A DNA stretch of 64,000 nt from Mycobacterium sp. MFM001 (GTDB lineage: Bacteria > Actinomycetota > Actinomycetes > Mycobacteriales > Mycobacteriaceae): positions 42,422 through 106,421 of the forward strand of contig NZ_BFAB01000014.1 of the NCBI RefSeq assembly GCF_003402475.1, read 5' to 3'. A model generated the notes under the pieces. The model was not told the origin of the DNA. It saw only the letters and a list, made by a program, of their open reading frames with translations, and did no database searches. Below, piece by piece: positions 17,372 to 26,416 of the stretch. The position numbers were made by a program, and so were the translations under genes. The stretch's first letter is position 1. Every line of letters starts with the position of its first letter.

Positions 17372-17902
17372 CTACCTCTCTTGTTCCACTTCGACGCCAA
17401 AGGTGTTCAGGGCCATCGCCAGTGCGGTGTAGCCCCCGATCGTGAAGACCAGATCCATCCGCTGTTTTTCGTCCAGCCGATCGCTCAGCGCGGACCAGGT
17501 CGCATCCGATAGGTTGGACTTCTCGTCGAGCTCGTCCACGGCGCCCACCACCGCGCGGTCGAAATCATCTGCCGGGTCGCCGGATTGGATCGCGGCGATG
17601 TCGGCGTCGGACAGGCCGGCTTTCTTGCCCAGCTTCACGTGGTGTGTCCACTCGTAGGTGCAGCCTCGCCGGTGCGCGACCCGCAGGATCACCTGCTCGC
17701 GGATGCGGGGCGGCAGCGTGGAGGCGGACAGCAGGTAGAAGCTGAACCGCAGGAACGCGCGGGTCAGGTCGGGATGGCGCACCAGGGTGGCCAGCAGGTT
17801 GCCCGCATCGTCCGGGTTCCGCCGCTCCTCGGGCAGCATCCCGGCCACCGCATGCCGGACAGCGTCGTCCCACTCGTCCGCCGGCAGCGGGGACAGCCGC
17901 AT
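17372..17902 (-). CDS. Carboxymuconolactone decarboxylase/AhpD-fold family protein
   Basis: A 176-residue AhpD-like all-helical protein. The family's CxxC site appears as RGCTYEWTHH, which keeps one cysteine and the histidine pair, as in the decarboxylase-like branch. Members act as carboxymuconolactone decarboxylases or alkylhydroperoxidases. ATG 17902 is chosen because GAGGAGGA precedes it. It heads the Rieske operon, and a perfect palindrome lies 18 bp before the start codon. Confidence 0.85.
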   Translation of the reverse strand: MRLSPLPADEWDDAVRHAVAGMLPEERRNPDDAGNLLATLVRHPDLTRAFLRFSFYLLSASTLPPRIREQVILRVAHRRGCTYEWTHHVKLGKKAGLSDADIAAIQSGDPADDFDRAVVGAVDELDEKSNLSDATWSALSDRLDEKQRMDLVFTIGGYTALAMALNTFGVEVEQER

Positions 17903-17920
17903 AGAGTCCTCCTCGGTTTG

Positions 17921-17935
17921 GAGAATCATATTCTC
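17921..17935. promoter_or_regulatory. Putative operator, perfect GAGAATCATATTCTC palindrome
   Basis: Both half-sites are exact. It lies immediately upstream of the AhpD-like gene at the head of the Rieske/amidohydrolase/FadE operon on the minus strand, close enough to block promoter or ribosome access. Confidence 0.7.
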
Positions 17936-18098
17936 ATATTTGACCAATAGATTTCCACGATCCGCCCGATTGGTCAATAGCGGCAAAGAAGGTGGTGGCC
18001 ACCTGCGCAAACAAGGGCCGCGGAGGCCGGCTCAGGAGTAGCGTCGTTGCGCCGTCAGCGCGCCGCTACGCGGAGCAAGATGTTGATTCTCGCGATCT

Positions 18099-18113
18099 GA
18101 GAAGCTAATTTTC
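18099..18113. promoter_or_regulatory. Putative operator, 10/12 GAGAAT-N3-ATTCTC copy
   Basis: GAGAAG-CTA-ATTTTC ends 23 bp before the amidohydrolase start at 18137. It is paired with the perfect copy at 17921 across the same divergent intergenic region. Confidence 0.5.
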
Positions 18114-18136
18114 ATAGAGAGGGAAAGGACCGTCCA

Positions 18137-19432
18137 ATGAACAAAGACGACATGATCCTGATCAGCGTCGACGACCACATCGTCGAGCCGCCCGACATGT
18201 TCAAGAACCACCTGGCGAAGAAGTACATCGACGACGCTCCGCGGCTGGTGCACAACCCGGACGGCTCCGACACCTGGCAGTTCCGCGACACCGTGATCCC
18301 CAACGTCGCGCTGAATGCGGTGGCCGGCCGTCCGAAGGAGGAGTACGGGATCGAGCCAACCGGGCTCGACGAGATCCGGCCCGGCTGCTACAACGTCGAC
18401 GAGCGGGTCAAGGACATGAATGCCGGCGGCATCCTGGGCTCGATCTGCTTCCCGTCGTTCCCGGGATTCGCCGGGCGGCTGTTCGCCACCGAAGACCCGG
18501 ACTTCTCGCTGGCGCTGGTGCAGGCCTACAACGACTGGCACATCGACGAATGGTGCGGGGCGTACCCGGCGCGGTTCATCCCGATGGCGCTGCCGGTGAT
18601 CTGGGACGCCGAGAAATGCGCCGCCGAGGTCCGTCGGGTGTCCAAGAAGGGCGTGCACGCGCTGACGTTCACCGAGAACCCGGCCGCGATGGGTTACCCC
18701 AGCTTCCACGACGACTACTGGACCCCGTTGTGGAAAGCGTTGTGCGACACCAACACCGTGCTCAACGTGCACATCGGGTCGTCGGGCCGATTGGCGATCA
18801 CCGCACCGGACGCACCGATGGACGTGATGATCACCCTGCAGCCGATGAACATCGTGCAGGCGGCGGCAGATCTGTTGTGGTCCAAGCCCATCAAGCAGTA
18901 TCCGGACCTCAAGATCGCACTCTCCGAGGGCGGCACCGGGTGGATTCCCTACTTCCTGGAGCGGGTCGACCGCACCTACGAGATGCACTCGACCTGGACG
19001 CACCAGAACTTCGGCGGCAAGCTGCCGTCGGAGGTGTTCCGCGACCACTTCCTGACGTGCTTCATCTCCGACCCGGTGGGTGTGACGCTGCGCAAGATGA
19101 TCGGCATCGACAACATCTGCTGGGAGGCCGACTACCCGCACAGCGACTCGATGTGGCCGGGCGCTCCCGAGGAGCTGTGGCAGGTGCTGTCCGACAACAA
19201 CGTGCCCGACGACGAGATCAACAAGATCACCCACGAAAACGCGATGCGCTGGTACTCGTTCGACCCGTTCAGCCACATCTCCCGCGAGCAGGCGACGGTC
19301 GGCGCGCTGCGCAAAGCCGCTGAGGGACACGACGTTTCGATACGGGCTTTGGCGCAGCACAAGGAGCGCTCGGGCTCGTCGTTCGCGGAGTTCGCCGCCA
19401 GCGCGAAGTCATTGACCGGCAACACTGACTGA
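18137..19432 (+). CDS. Amidohydrolase family 2 (TIM-barrel metal-dependent hydrolase/decarboxylase)
   Basis: A 431-residue AMDHD2-type protein. The N-terminal metal motif reads SVDDHIVEPP, then come LNVHIGSSG, GGTGWIPYFLERVD and the C-terminal WEADYPHSDS that supplies the acidic residue. Members are hydrolases or decarboxylases related to ACMS decarboxylase and often occur in ring-degradation clusters. It is transcribed alone: an operator copy precedes it and a 17-bp hairpin follows. Confidence 0.88.
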   Translation: MNKDDMILISVDDHIVEPPDMFKNHLAKKYIDDAPRLVHNPDGSDTWQFRDTVIPNVALNAVAGRPKEEYGIEPTGLDEIRPGCYNVDERVKDMNAGGILGSICFPSFPGFAGRLFATEDPDFSLALVQAYNDWHIDEWCGAYPARFIPMALPVIWDAEKCAAEVRRVSKKGVHALTFTENPAAMGYPSFHDDYWTPLWKALCDTNTVLNVHIGSSGRLAITAPDAPMDVMITLQPMNIVQAAADLLWSKPIKQYPDLKIALSEGGTGWIPYFLERVDRTYEMHSTWTHQNFGGKLPSEVFRDHFLTCFISDPVGVTLRKMIGIDNICWEADYPHSDSMWPGAPEELWQVLSDNNVPDDEINKITHENAMRWYSFDPFSHISREQATVGALRKAAEGHDVSIRALAQHKERSGSSFAEFAASAKSLTGNTD

Positions 19433-19451
19433 GGCGGCACCCGCTGGCGAA

Positions 19452-19501
19452 CAGACGCAGAATCGCACCATTCGGGCGGCAATCGTGCGATTCTGCGTCT
19501 G
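19452..19501. terminator. 17-bp perfect hairpin, likely terminator
   Basis: CAGACGCAGAATCGCAC at 19452-19468 is mirrored exactly at 19485-19501 with a 16-nt loop. It lies 19 bp after the amidohydrolase stop and 20 bp before the next FadE start, so it probably terminates the former and separates the units, or adjusts read-through. The arm shares the GACGCAGA core with the repeat at 12213. Confidence 0.7.
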
Positions 19502-19521
19502 CTCGCGCGAAGGAGTAGAGC

Positions 19522-20688
19522 ATGGATTTCGAGCTGACCGATGATCAGCAGCTGATCCGCAGCTCGGTCGCAGAGCTGGCGGCGAAGTTCGACGACCACT
19601 ATTGGATGGAGCGCGACCAGGCGCACGAATTCCCCTCCGAGTTCTACCGGGCCATCGCCGACGGCGGCTGGCTCGGGATGACGATCCCGACCGAGTATGG
19701 CGGTCACGGCCTGGGTATCACCGAGGCCACGCTGCTGGCGGAGGAGGTCGCCAAGTCCGGCGGCGGCATGAACGCCGCCAGCTCGATCCACATGTCGATC
19801 TTCGGGATGCAGCCGGTGGTGGTACACGGTTCCGACGAGCTCAAGGCACGCACCCTGCCCCGGGTGGCCACCGGTGATCTGCACGTCTGCTTCGGCGTCA
19901 CCGAACCCGGTGCGGGCCTGGATACTTCGCGCATCACCACGTTCGCCAAGCGGCAGGGCGATCACTACGTGGTCAACGGCCGCAAGGTGTGGATCTCCAA
20001 AGCAATGGAGTCCGAGAAAATCCTGCTCCTGACCCGCACCCAGACCTATGACGAGGTCACTAAGAAGACGGATGGCATGACGCTGTTCCTCACCGACCTC
20101 GACCGCAGCCGGGTCGACGTGCGGCCCATCCGCAAGATGGGCCGCAACGCGGTGTCCTCCAACGAGCTGTTCATCGACAACCTGGAGGTGCCGGTCGGGG
20201 ACCGGGTCGGCGAGGAGGGCAAGGGTTTTCAGTACATTCTCGACGGGCTGAACCCGGAGCGGATGCTGATCGCCGCCGAGGCGCTCGGCATCGGGCGGGT
20301 CGCGCTGGACCGGGCGGTGAAATATGCCACCGACCGCGAGGTCTTCGGCCGGCCGATCGGGATGAACCAGGGCATCCAGTTCCCGCTGGCCGACTCGCTG
20401 GCCCGGCTGGACGCCGCCGAGCTAATGCTGCGCAAGGCCACCTGGCTCTACGACAACGGCAAATCCTGTGGGCGCGAAGCCAATACCGCGAAATACCTGT
20501 GTGCCGATGCCGGATTCACCGCCGCCGACCGGGCGCTGCAGACCCACGGCGGCATGGGCTACGCCGAGGAGTACAACGTCGCCCGCTACTTCCGCGAGGC
20601 CCGCCTGATGAAGATCGCGCCGATCAGCCAGGAGATGATTCTGAATTTCCTGGGATCGCACACACTCAAACTGCCGAGGAGTTATTGA
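19522..20688 (+). CDS. Acyl-CoA dehydrogenase (complete FadE)
   Basis: A 388-residue ACAD with GVTEPGAGLDTSRI at the flavin site and GGMGYAEEYNVARYF, which holds the expected catalytic glutamate. It is therefore a self-sufficient homomeric enzyme. It heads a six-gene beta-oxidation operon. Its stop overlaps the next start (TGATG). No clear operator copy precedes it; the hairpin at 19452 lies immediately upstream. Confidence 0.94.
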   Translation: MDFELTDDQQLIRSSVAELAAKFDDHYWMERDQAHEFPSEFYRAIADGGWLGMTIPTEYGGHGLGITEATLLAEEVAKSGGGMNAASSIHMSIFGMQPVVVHGSDELKARTLPRVATGDLHVCFGVTEPGAGLDTSRITTFAKRQGDHYVVNGRKVWISKAMESEKILLLTRTQTYDEVTKKTDGMTLFLTDLDRSRVDVRPIRKMGRNAVSSNELFIDNLEVPVGDRVGEEGKGFQYILDGLNPERMLIAAEALGIGRVALDRAVKYATDREVFGRPIGMNQGIQFPLADSLARLDAAELMLRKATWLYDNGKSCGREANTAKYLCADAGFTAADRALQTHGGMGYAEEYNVARYFREARLMKIAPISQEMILNFLGSHTLKLPRSY

Positions 20689-21446
20689 TGAGCCGGTATT
20701 TCGACTTGTCCGGCCGCGCCGCGCTGGTCACCGGAGCAGCGGGCGGCATCGGCTCCGCCGTCGCGACGGCGCTGGCTGACGCGGGTGCGGCGGTGCTTGT
20801 CACCGACGTCGACAAGGATGCGGCCGCTGCTGTGGCAGAACGCATTTCGTCGTCGGGCGGGCGCGCCGAGGCCGTTGCGCTGGACGTCTCGGATCGCGAC
20901 TCGGCCGACGCCGCGGCCGCTCAGGCGGCTGCTCTCGCCGACGGCAAGCTGCACATCCTGGTGAACAACGCGGGTGTGACGCGGCCGGCAATGTTCGAGA
21001 AGACCAGCCAAGAGTCGTTCCGGTTGTTGTTCGACATCCACGTGATGGGCGCGTTCAACTGCACTCAGGCCGCGCTGCCCTACATTCCCACCGACGGCAC
21101 CGGGCGCGTCATCAACGTGACGTCGGCGGCCGGGCTGACCGGCACGCTGGGGCAGGTCAACTACTCCGCGGCCAAGGCGGGCATCATCGGCTTCACCAAA
21201 TCCCTTGCGCGCGAGTTCGCCACAAAGAACATCCTCGTCAACGCACTGGCGCCGCTGGCCGCGACGCCGATGACGGAAACCATCCGGACCAACGAGAAAT
21301 TCGCGGCCAACATGATGAACCGCATTCCCTTGAAGCGCTGGGCAGAGCCCGACGAGGTCGCCGGCGCGTTCGTGTTTCTCGCCTCCGATGCGGCGTCTTA
21401 CATCACCGGTCAGGTGCTGCCGGTGGACGGCGGCATGGTGATGTAG
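20688..21446 (+). CDS. SDR family oxidoreductase (FabG/3-hydroxyacyl-CoA dehydrogenase-like)
   Basis: A 252-residue classical SDR with TGAAGGIG, NNAG, NYSAAKAG (catalytic Tyr/Lys) and the C-terminal GQVLPVDGG. In this operon it is the natural candidate for the NAD-dependent 3-hydroxyacyl-CoA dehydrogenase step, as no HAD-type gene is present. The ATG overlaps the FadE stop, and the open frame upstream belongs to a shadow. Confidence 0.92.
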   Translation: MSRYFDLSGRAALVTGAAGGIGSAVATALADAGAAVLVTDVDKDAAAAVAERISSSGGRAEAVALDVSDRDSADAAAAQAAALADGKLHILVNNAGVTRPAMFEKTSQESFRLLFDIHVMGAFNCTQAALPYIPTDGTGRVINVTSAAGLTGTLGQVNYSAAKAGIIGFTKSLAREFATKNILVNALAPLAATPMTETIRTNEKFAANMMNRIPLKRWAEPDEVAGAFVFLASDAASYITGQVLPVDGGMVM

Positions 21447-22640
21447 ATGCCCGAATCACAGGCGCCACTCGCGGGAGTCACCGTGGTGGCGCTGGAACAG
21501 GCCGTGTCGGCCCCGATGTGCACCCGCGTGCTCACCGATTTCGGTGCACGGGTGATCAAGGTGGAAAACCCGAAGGGCGGAGACTTCGCCCGCTACTACG
21601 ACGACGTCGTCAACGGGCTTGCCGCGCACTTCGTCTGGGCCAACCGCGGCAAGGAGTCGGTGACGCTCGACTTGAAAACCGCTGCGGGTCTGGATCTTCT
21701 GCATCGGTTACTCGACCGTGCCGACGTGCTGGTGTCCAACCTGGCGCCGGGATCCACCGCCCGGCTCGGTATCGGGTCCGATGCTCTGGCACAGCGCCAC
21801 CCCGATGTGATCGCCGTCGAGATCGACGGCTACGGCGCAGGCGGCCCGCTGTCGCACAAACGCGCCTACGACCTGCTGGCCCAAGCCGAATCCGGTGCGT
21901 GCGCCGTCACCGGCTATCCCGGCGCCCCGGCCAAGCCCGGTCCGCCGGTGGCCGACATCAGCACCGGGCTGTATTCGGCGATCTCCATCCTGGCGCTGCT
22001 GTATTCGCGACGCGGCGGGTCTGTCAGCGTGAGCCTGTTCGACACCATGACCGACCTGATGGGCTACCCGCTGACCTACACCCAGCACTCGGGTATCGAC
22101 CAGCAGCCGCTGGGCATGAGCTCGCCGGCGGTGGCGCCGTATGGCGCCTACGCTACCGCCGACTGCCAGACGGTCGTGCTGGGCACCACCAACGACCAAG
22201 AGTGGCAACGGCTTTCGCGTGAGATTCTGCAGCGCCACGACCTGGCCGACGATCCGCGGTTCGCCACCAACGCCGGCCGGGTCGCGCACCGCGACGTCCT
22301 CGACGAGGCGATCGGCGCCTGGTGCGCCGAGCACGACCTCGAGCACGTGCAGAAGACCGCAGACGCCGCGGGAATCGGCAACGCGCGCTACAACGTGCCC
22401 AGCGAGGTGCTGGTACACCCGCAGTTGAGCGCCCGCGACCGCTGGCGTCAGGTCGACACCCCGGCAGGCCCGATCCCCGCTCTGCTGCCGCCGCCCGTCG
22501 TCGCCGGCTACCAGGCCCCGATGGGCGCGGTGCCGGGACTCGGGCAGCACACCGACGCTGTGCTCGCCGAACTCGGCCTGGCCGACGACGAAATCGCCGC
22601 GCTGCGTGCGCAAGGCGCCATCGGACCTGCGTATGCCTGA
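21447..22640 (+). CDS. CaiB/BaiF family III CoA-transferase
   Basis: A 397-residue family III CoA transferase, which moves CoA between acids without ATP. The N-terminal VVALEQAVSAP and VIKVENPKGGDFAR are typical, and the ADISTG segment near residue 170 carries the aspartate that becomes acylated in this family. It begins directly at the base after the SDR stop. A second CoA transferase is at 48313. It may activate the substrate of this operon using a product CoA thioester. Confidence 0.92.
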   Translation: MPESQAPLAGVTVVALEQAVSAPMCTRVLTDFGARVIKVENPKGGDFARYYDDVVNGLAAHFVWANRGKESVTLDLKTAAGLDLLHRLLDRADVLVSNLAPGSTARLGIGSDALAQRHPDVIAVEIDGYGAGGPLSHKRAYDLLAQAESGACAVTGYPGAPAKPGPPVADISTGLYSAISILALLYSRRGGSVSVSLFDTMTDLMGYPLTYTQHSGIDQQPLGMSSPAVAPYGAYATADCQTVVLGTTNDQEWQRLSREILQRHDLADDPRFATNAGRVAHRDVLDEAIGAWCAEHDLEHVQKTADAAGIGNARYNVPSEVLVHPQLSARDRWRQVDTPAGPIPALLPPPVVAGYQAPMGAVPGLGQHTDAVLAELGLADDEIAALRAQGAIGPAYA

Positions 22641-23436
22641 GCCCGTGCTGTTGTCCAGCGACCGCGACGGCGTGCGCACGCTGACCCTGAACCGGCCGCG
22701 GCGCAAGAACGCGATCAACCGGGAGCTGTGGATCGCGCTCGCCAAGGCGCTGACCGCCGCCGGCAAGGACCCCGACGTGCGCGCGGTCGTGGTCACCGGA
22801 GCCGGCGGGGCATTCTGTTCCGGCGCCGACATCTCCACACCCGACGACGCGCATCCCGTCGACAAACTACAGCTACTCACCGACGTGGCGCTGGCGCTGC
22901 ACGAACTACCGCGACCGACGATCGCCAAGGTGACCGGAGTTGCCGTCGGCGCCGGCTGGAACCTGGCGCTCGGATGCGACTTCGTGGTGGCCACGCCGGA
23001 ATCGCGGTTCTGCCAGATTTTCGCCAAGCGCGGACTGTCACTGGATCTGGGCGGGTCGTGGTTGTTGCCGAAAATCGTTGGGCTGCAACAGGCCAAGCGG
23101 CTCGCGCTGCTGGCCGAAACCATCGACGCCGACGAGGCCCAGGCGCTGGATCTAGTGACGTGGGTGGTGGCGGGCGACGAGATCGACGCCTTTGTCACCG
23201 ACCTGGCCGCCAAACTGGTGGCCGGGCCGCAGATCGCGCTGGCGCAGACCAAGGCACTGCTCAACGAGGGTGCCGACCGGACGCTGCGGGATGCGCTGGC
23301 CAACGAGGCCCGCGCGCAGACCGTCAACTTCGCCACCGCCGACGCGGCAGAAGCCTATGCCGCGTTCGCCGAGAAGCGCGAGCCGTCGTTTACTGGTCGG
23401 TGGGCGGTTTCGAGATCGGAGCAGACAGATGCGTGA
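22633..23436 (+). CDS. Enoyl-CoA hydratase/isomerase (PaaG-like crotonase)
   Basis: A 267-residue crotonase. The oxyanion-hole blocks GAGGAFCSGADIS and GVAVGAGWNLALGCD are present. The second catalytic region reads LDLGGSWLLPKIVG, with aspartate where hydratases have glutamate. This is the pattern of PaaG-like isomerases, so double-bond isomerisation is at least as likely as hydration. ATG 22633 overlaps the CoA-transferase stop by 8 bp. Confidence 0.9.
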   Translation: MPEPVLLSSDRDGVRTLTLNRPRRKNAINRELWIALAKALTAAGKDPDVRAVVVTGAGGAFCSGADISTPDDAHPVDKLQLLTDVALALHELPRPTIAKVTGVAVGAGWNLALGCDFVVATPESRFCQIFAKRGLSLDLGGSWLLPKIVGLQQAKRLALLAETIDADEAQALDLVTWVVAGDEIDAFVTDLAAKLVAGPQIALAQTKALLNEGADRTLRDALANEARAQTVNFATADAAEAYAAFAEKREPSFTGRWAVSRSEQTDA

Positions 23437-24574
23437 AGTAGTCATCGCCGAGGCGGTGCGCACCCCGGTCGGCAAACGCAACGGCGGGCTGTCGAGCATG
23501 CACGCCGCCGACCTGTCGGCCATCGTCCTCAATGAATTGGTGGAACGCACCGGGATCGACCCGGGGATCGTCGACGACGTCGTGTGGGGCTGCGTGTCGC
23601 AGGTCGGGGACCAGTCGAGCAACATCGGTCGCTACGCGGTGCTGGCGGCGGGCTGGCCGGAGAGCATTCCGGGTACCACGATCAACCGGGCGTGCGGCTC
23701 AAGCCAGCAGGCCCTCGACTTCGCGGTGCAGGCGGTCATGTCGGGTCAGCAGGACGTCGTGGTGGCCGGCGGGGTGGAGGTGATGAGCCGGGTGCCGCTG
23801 GGCGCCGCGCGGGCCACCGGGATGCCGTACGGACCCAAAGTCCTTGAGCGCTATGACAATTTCTCGTTCAACCAAGGCATCTCCGCGGAGAAGATCGCCA
23901 AGAAGTGGGGTTTTTCCCGCACCCAACTGGACGAGTATTCGGTGCGCTCGCACGAACTGGCCGCTGCAGCCCAGGACAACGGCGCGTTCGACGCGCAGAT
24001 CGTCCCGGTGTTCGTCGGCGACGACGTCATCAACCAGGACGAGGGAGTGCGCCGCGGCAGCACGGTGGAGAAGCTGGCCGGGCTGAAGCCGGCGTTCCTC
24101 GACGACGGCGTCATCCACGCCGGGAACTCGTCGCAGATCTCGGACGGGGCGGCGGCTCTGCTGGTGACGACCGCCGCGATGGCACTGGAATTCGGGCTGA
24201 CTCCGCTGGTGCGCTATCGAGCCGGGGCGGTGACCGGAGCGGATCCGGTGCTGATGCTCACCGGCCCTATCCCGGCCACCGAGAAGGTGCTGAAGAAGGC
24301 CGGCGTCTCGATCGACGCCGTCGGCGTGTTCGAGGTCAACGAGGCGTTCGCGCCGGTGCCGTTGGCCTGGCTGGCCGAAACCGGCGCCGATCCAGACCGG
24401 CTCAATCCACTGGGCGGTGCCATCGCACTGGGCCACCCGCTCGGCGCTTCCGGTGCGGTGCTGATGACCCGGATGGCATATCACATGCGGGACAATGGGA
24501 TTCGCTACGGATTGCAGACCATGTGTGAGGGCGGCGGCACCGCCAACGCCACGCTGGTGGAACTGGTGGCCTGA
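23429..24574 (+). CDS. Acetyl-CoA acyltransferase (thiolase)
   Basis: A 381-residue degradative thiolase with all three catalytic elements: the nucleophile C89 in NRACGSSQQ, H336 in GHPLGASG and the second cysteine C366 in TMCEGGG. NEAFAPVPLAW is also present. It should cleave a 3-ketoacyl-CoA with CoA. The start at 23429 overlaps the crotonase stop by 8 bp. The open frame extends upstream but lacks thiolase similarity. Confidence 0.94.
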   Translation: MREVVIAEAVRTPVGKRNGGLSSMHAADLSAIVLNELVERTGIDPGIVDDVVWGCVSQVGDQSSNIGRYAVLAAGWPESIPGTTINRACGSSQQALDFAVQAVMSGQQDVVVAGGVEVMSRVPLGAARATGMPYGPKVLERYDNFSFNQGISAEKIAKKWGFSRTQLDEYSVRSHELAAAAQDNGAFDAQIVPVFVGDDVINQDEGVRRGSTVEKLAGLKPAFLDDGVIHAGNSSQISDGAAALLVTTAAMALEFGLTPLVRYRAGAVTGADPVLMLTGPIPATEKVLKKAGVSIDAVGVFEVNEAFAPVPLAWLAETGADPDRLNPLGGAIALGHPLGASGAVLMTRMAYHMRDNGIRYGLQTMCEGGGTANATLVELVA

Positions 24575-24577
24575 GAT

Positions 24578-25726
24578 ATGCGTCGCGACCTGTTCACCGA
24601 AGACCACGAGGCGTTCCGCCAACTGGCCCGCGATTTCGTCGAGAAAGAGATCGAACCGCACTACGCCGACTGGGAGAAGGCCGGCCGGATGCCGCGGGAG
24701 ATCTTCGAAAAGCTCGGCGCGCTGGGCATGTTGGGCATGGCCATCCCGGAACAGTACGGCGGCTCGGGCTTAAACGACTACCGCTACAACGTCATCCTGC
24801 AAGAGGAAGCCGCCCGGGCCCTGGTCACGATGGGCACCGTCCGCACGCAGCTCGAGGTGATCCTTCCGTACTTCCTGCACTACGCCAACGACGAGCAGCG
24901 GCAGCGCTGGTTCCCCGGTCTGGCCGCCGGCACGCTGCTGACCGCGGTCGCGATGACGGAGCCCGGCACCGGTTCCGATCTGGCCGGTATCCGCACCACC
25001 GCGGTGCGCGACGGCGACCACTACGTCCTCAACGGCGCCAAGACGTTCATCACCGGTGGCCTTCTGGCGGACCTCGTCATCGTGGTGGCGCGGACGTCGA
25101 CCGATCCGGACAACCGCCGGCGCGGGCTGACGCTGCTGGTGGTCGAGGACGGCATGCCCGGCTTCGTCAAGGGCCGCGCGTTGGACAAGATGGGCTGCAA
25201 GGTGCAGGACACCGCCGAGCTGTCGTTCACGGATGTCCGTGTCCCCGTGGCCAATCGGCTCGGTGAGGAAGGTGAGGCGTTCGGGTACCTCGGCCACAAC
25301 CTGCCGCAGGAGCGGATGACCGTCGCCGTCGGCTCGGTGGCCCAGGCCCGAGCGGCCGTCGCCGCGACGATCGACTATGTCAAGGAGCGCAAGGCCTTTG
25401 GCACGCCGGTGGCGTCGTTCCAAAACACCAAGTTCGAACTGGCGGCGATGTCGGCGGAGATCGAGGCCGCGCAGACGATGGTCGACCGGGCCGTCGCCGA
25501 ACTGGTCGCGGGCCAGCTGTCCGGCGCGGATGCGGCCAGGGTGAAGCTGTTCTGCACCGAGATGCAGGGCCGCGTCGTCGACCGCTGTCTGCAGCTGTTC
25601 GGCGGCTACGGCTACATGATGGAGTATCCGATCGCCCGGCTGTACACCGATGCGCGGGTGGCCCGCATCTACGCGGGAACCAGCGAGGTGATGAAGGTGA
25701 TCATCGCCAAGTCGCTCGGGTTGTGA
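24578..25726 (+). CDS. Acyl-CoA dehydrogenase (complete FadE)
   Basis: A 382-residue ACAD with AMTEPGTGSDLAGI at the flavin site and the C-terminal FGGYGYMMEYPIARLY, which carries the catalytic glutamate. It closes the beta-oxidation operon, three bases after the thiolase stop, and is followed by a short GC hairpin. Two complete ACADs in one operon suggest two successive desaturations or two chain lengths. Confidence 0.94.
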   Translation: MRRDLFTEDHEAFRQLARDFVEKEIEPHYADWEKAGRMPREIFEKLGALGMLGMAIPEQYGGSGLNDYRYNVILQEEAARALVTMGTVRTQLEVILPYFLHYANDEQRQRWFPGLAAGTLLTAVAMTEPGTGSDLAGIRTTAVRDGDHYVLNGAKTFITGGLLADLVIVVARTSTDPDNRRRGLTLLVVEDGMPGFVKGRALDKMGCKVQDTAELSFTDVRVPVANRLGEEGEAFGYLGHNLPQERMTVAVGSVAQARAAVAATIDYVKERKAFGTPVASFQNTKFELAAMSAEIEAAQTMVDRAVAELVAGQLSGADAARVKLFCTEMQGRVVDRCLQLFGGYGYMMEYPIARLYTDARVARIYAGTSEVMKVIIAKSLGL

Positions 25727-25728
25727 CC

Positions 25729-25749
25729 GCCCGCAGAAAATGTGCGGGC
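25729..25749 (+). terminator. Short hairpin after the beta-oxidation operon
   Basis: A 7-bp GC-rich stem, GCCCGCA paired with TGCGGGC, and a 7-nt loop, two bases after the FadE stop. There is no T-run. It is a plausible intrinsic terminator before the TetR promoter. Confidence 0.45.
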
Positions 25750-25770
25750 TGAGACCCTTGTCACATCGCC

Positions 25771-25802
25771 TCAACCAACCTACTGTGTGTTCAGTTGGTT
25801 GA
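25771..25802. promoter_or_regulatory. Inverted repeat operator upstream of the second TetR gene
   Basis: TCAACCAAC and its exact complement GTTGGTTGA are separated by 14 bp, ending 14 bp before the GTG start of the TetR gene at 25817. This is a typical autoregulatory TetR arrangement. It is unrelated in sequence to the GAGAAT palindrome, so this regulator probably has its own circuit. Confidence 0.6.
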
Positions 25803-25816
25803 TTCGAAGGAGTCCG

Positions 25817-26416
25817 GTGACGCGGCCGTATGAGACGCTGCTGGCCAAAGGCGAGGACCGCAAACAGCGGATACTCAAGGTCGCGCAGCGGCTGCTGACC
25901 CGCAACGGGTGGCGCAACACGACCTTGGCGCAGATCGCCGGTGAGGCCGGCGTCAGCCCGGCCGGTTTGCTGCACCATTTCGAGTCCAAGGAACAGCTGC
26001 TGCACGCGGTGGTCGATGCCCGCGACGCCGACGACGACGCCCACGCCGACCGGGCCGGCGACCTGATCTCGGAAATCGCGGCGGTTGCGGATCGCTTCCA
26101 CCGCTCACCCGAGTTGGTCGGGACTTACACCGTGCTGCTGGCCGAAAACATGGACCCCGACGCGCCGCTGCACGACCGCTTGCTCACCCGCTACCAGGAC
26201 GCGGTCGGGATCATCACCGGCCTCATCCGGCGCGGCCAGGAGGCCGGCCAGTTCCGCATGGATATAGACGTCACCGTCAAGGCGGTGCAGATTCTCGCCT
26301 TCATCACCGGAATGGAGACCACATGGTTGCTCGACCCTTCGATACCACTGACCGAAGCGTTCAAGGAGTACGCGGAATCGCTGGCTCGGGACCTGGCACC
26401 GCCGAGGACGACGTGA
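25817..26416 (+). CDS. TetR family transcriptional regulator
   Basis: A 199-residue TetR protein with the helix-turn-helix in RNTTLAQIAGEAGVSPAGLL and HHFESKEQLL. GTG 25817 follows GAAGGAG, and its first residues (TRPYETLLAKGEDRKQRI) suit the family. A 9-bp inverted repeat lies just upstream. The GTG of the next small gene overlaps its stop. It may control the P450 operon downstream or only itself. Confidence 0.9.
   Translation: MTRPYETLLAKGEDRKQRILKVAQRLLTRNGWRNTTLAQIAGEAGVSPAGLLHHFESKEQLLHAVVDARDADDDAHADRAGDLISEIAAVADRFHRSPELVGTYTVLLAENMDPDAPLHDRLLTRYQDAVGIITGLIRRGQEAGQFRMDIDVTVKAVQILAFITGMETTWLLDPSIPLTEAFKEYAESLARDLAPPRTT

Noticed and set aside
18032..19360. A 442-residue antisense open frame over the amidohydrolase
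   Set aside because: Val/Arg/Asp-rich shadow of a well supported gene. No similarity or start context.
21708..23336. A 542-residue antisense open frame over the CoA transferase and crotonase
   Set aside because: No recognisable domain and low-complexity Ser/Ala/Arg content. The opposite strand carries two clear enzymes in an operon.
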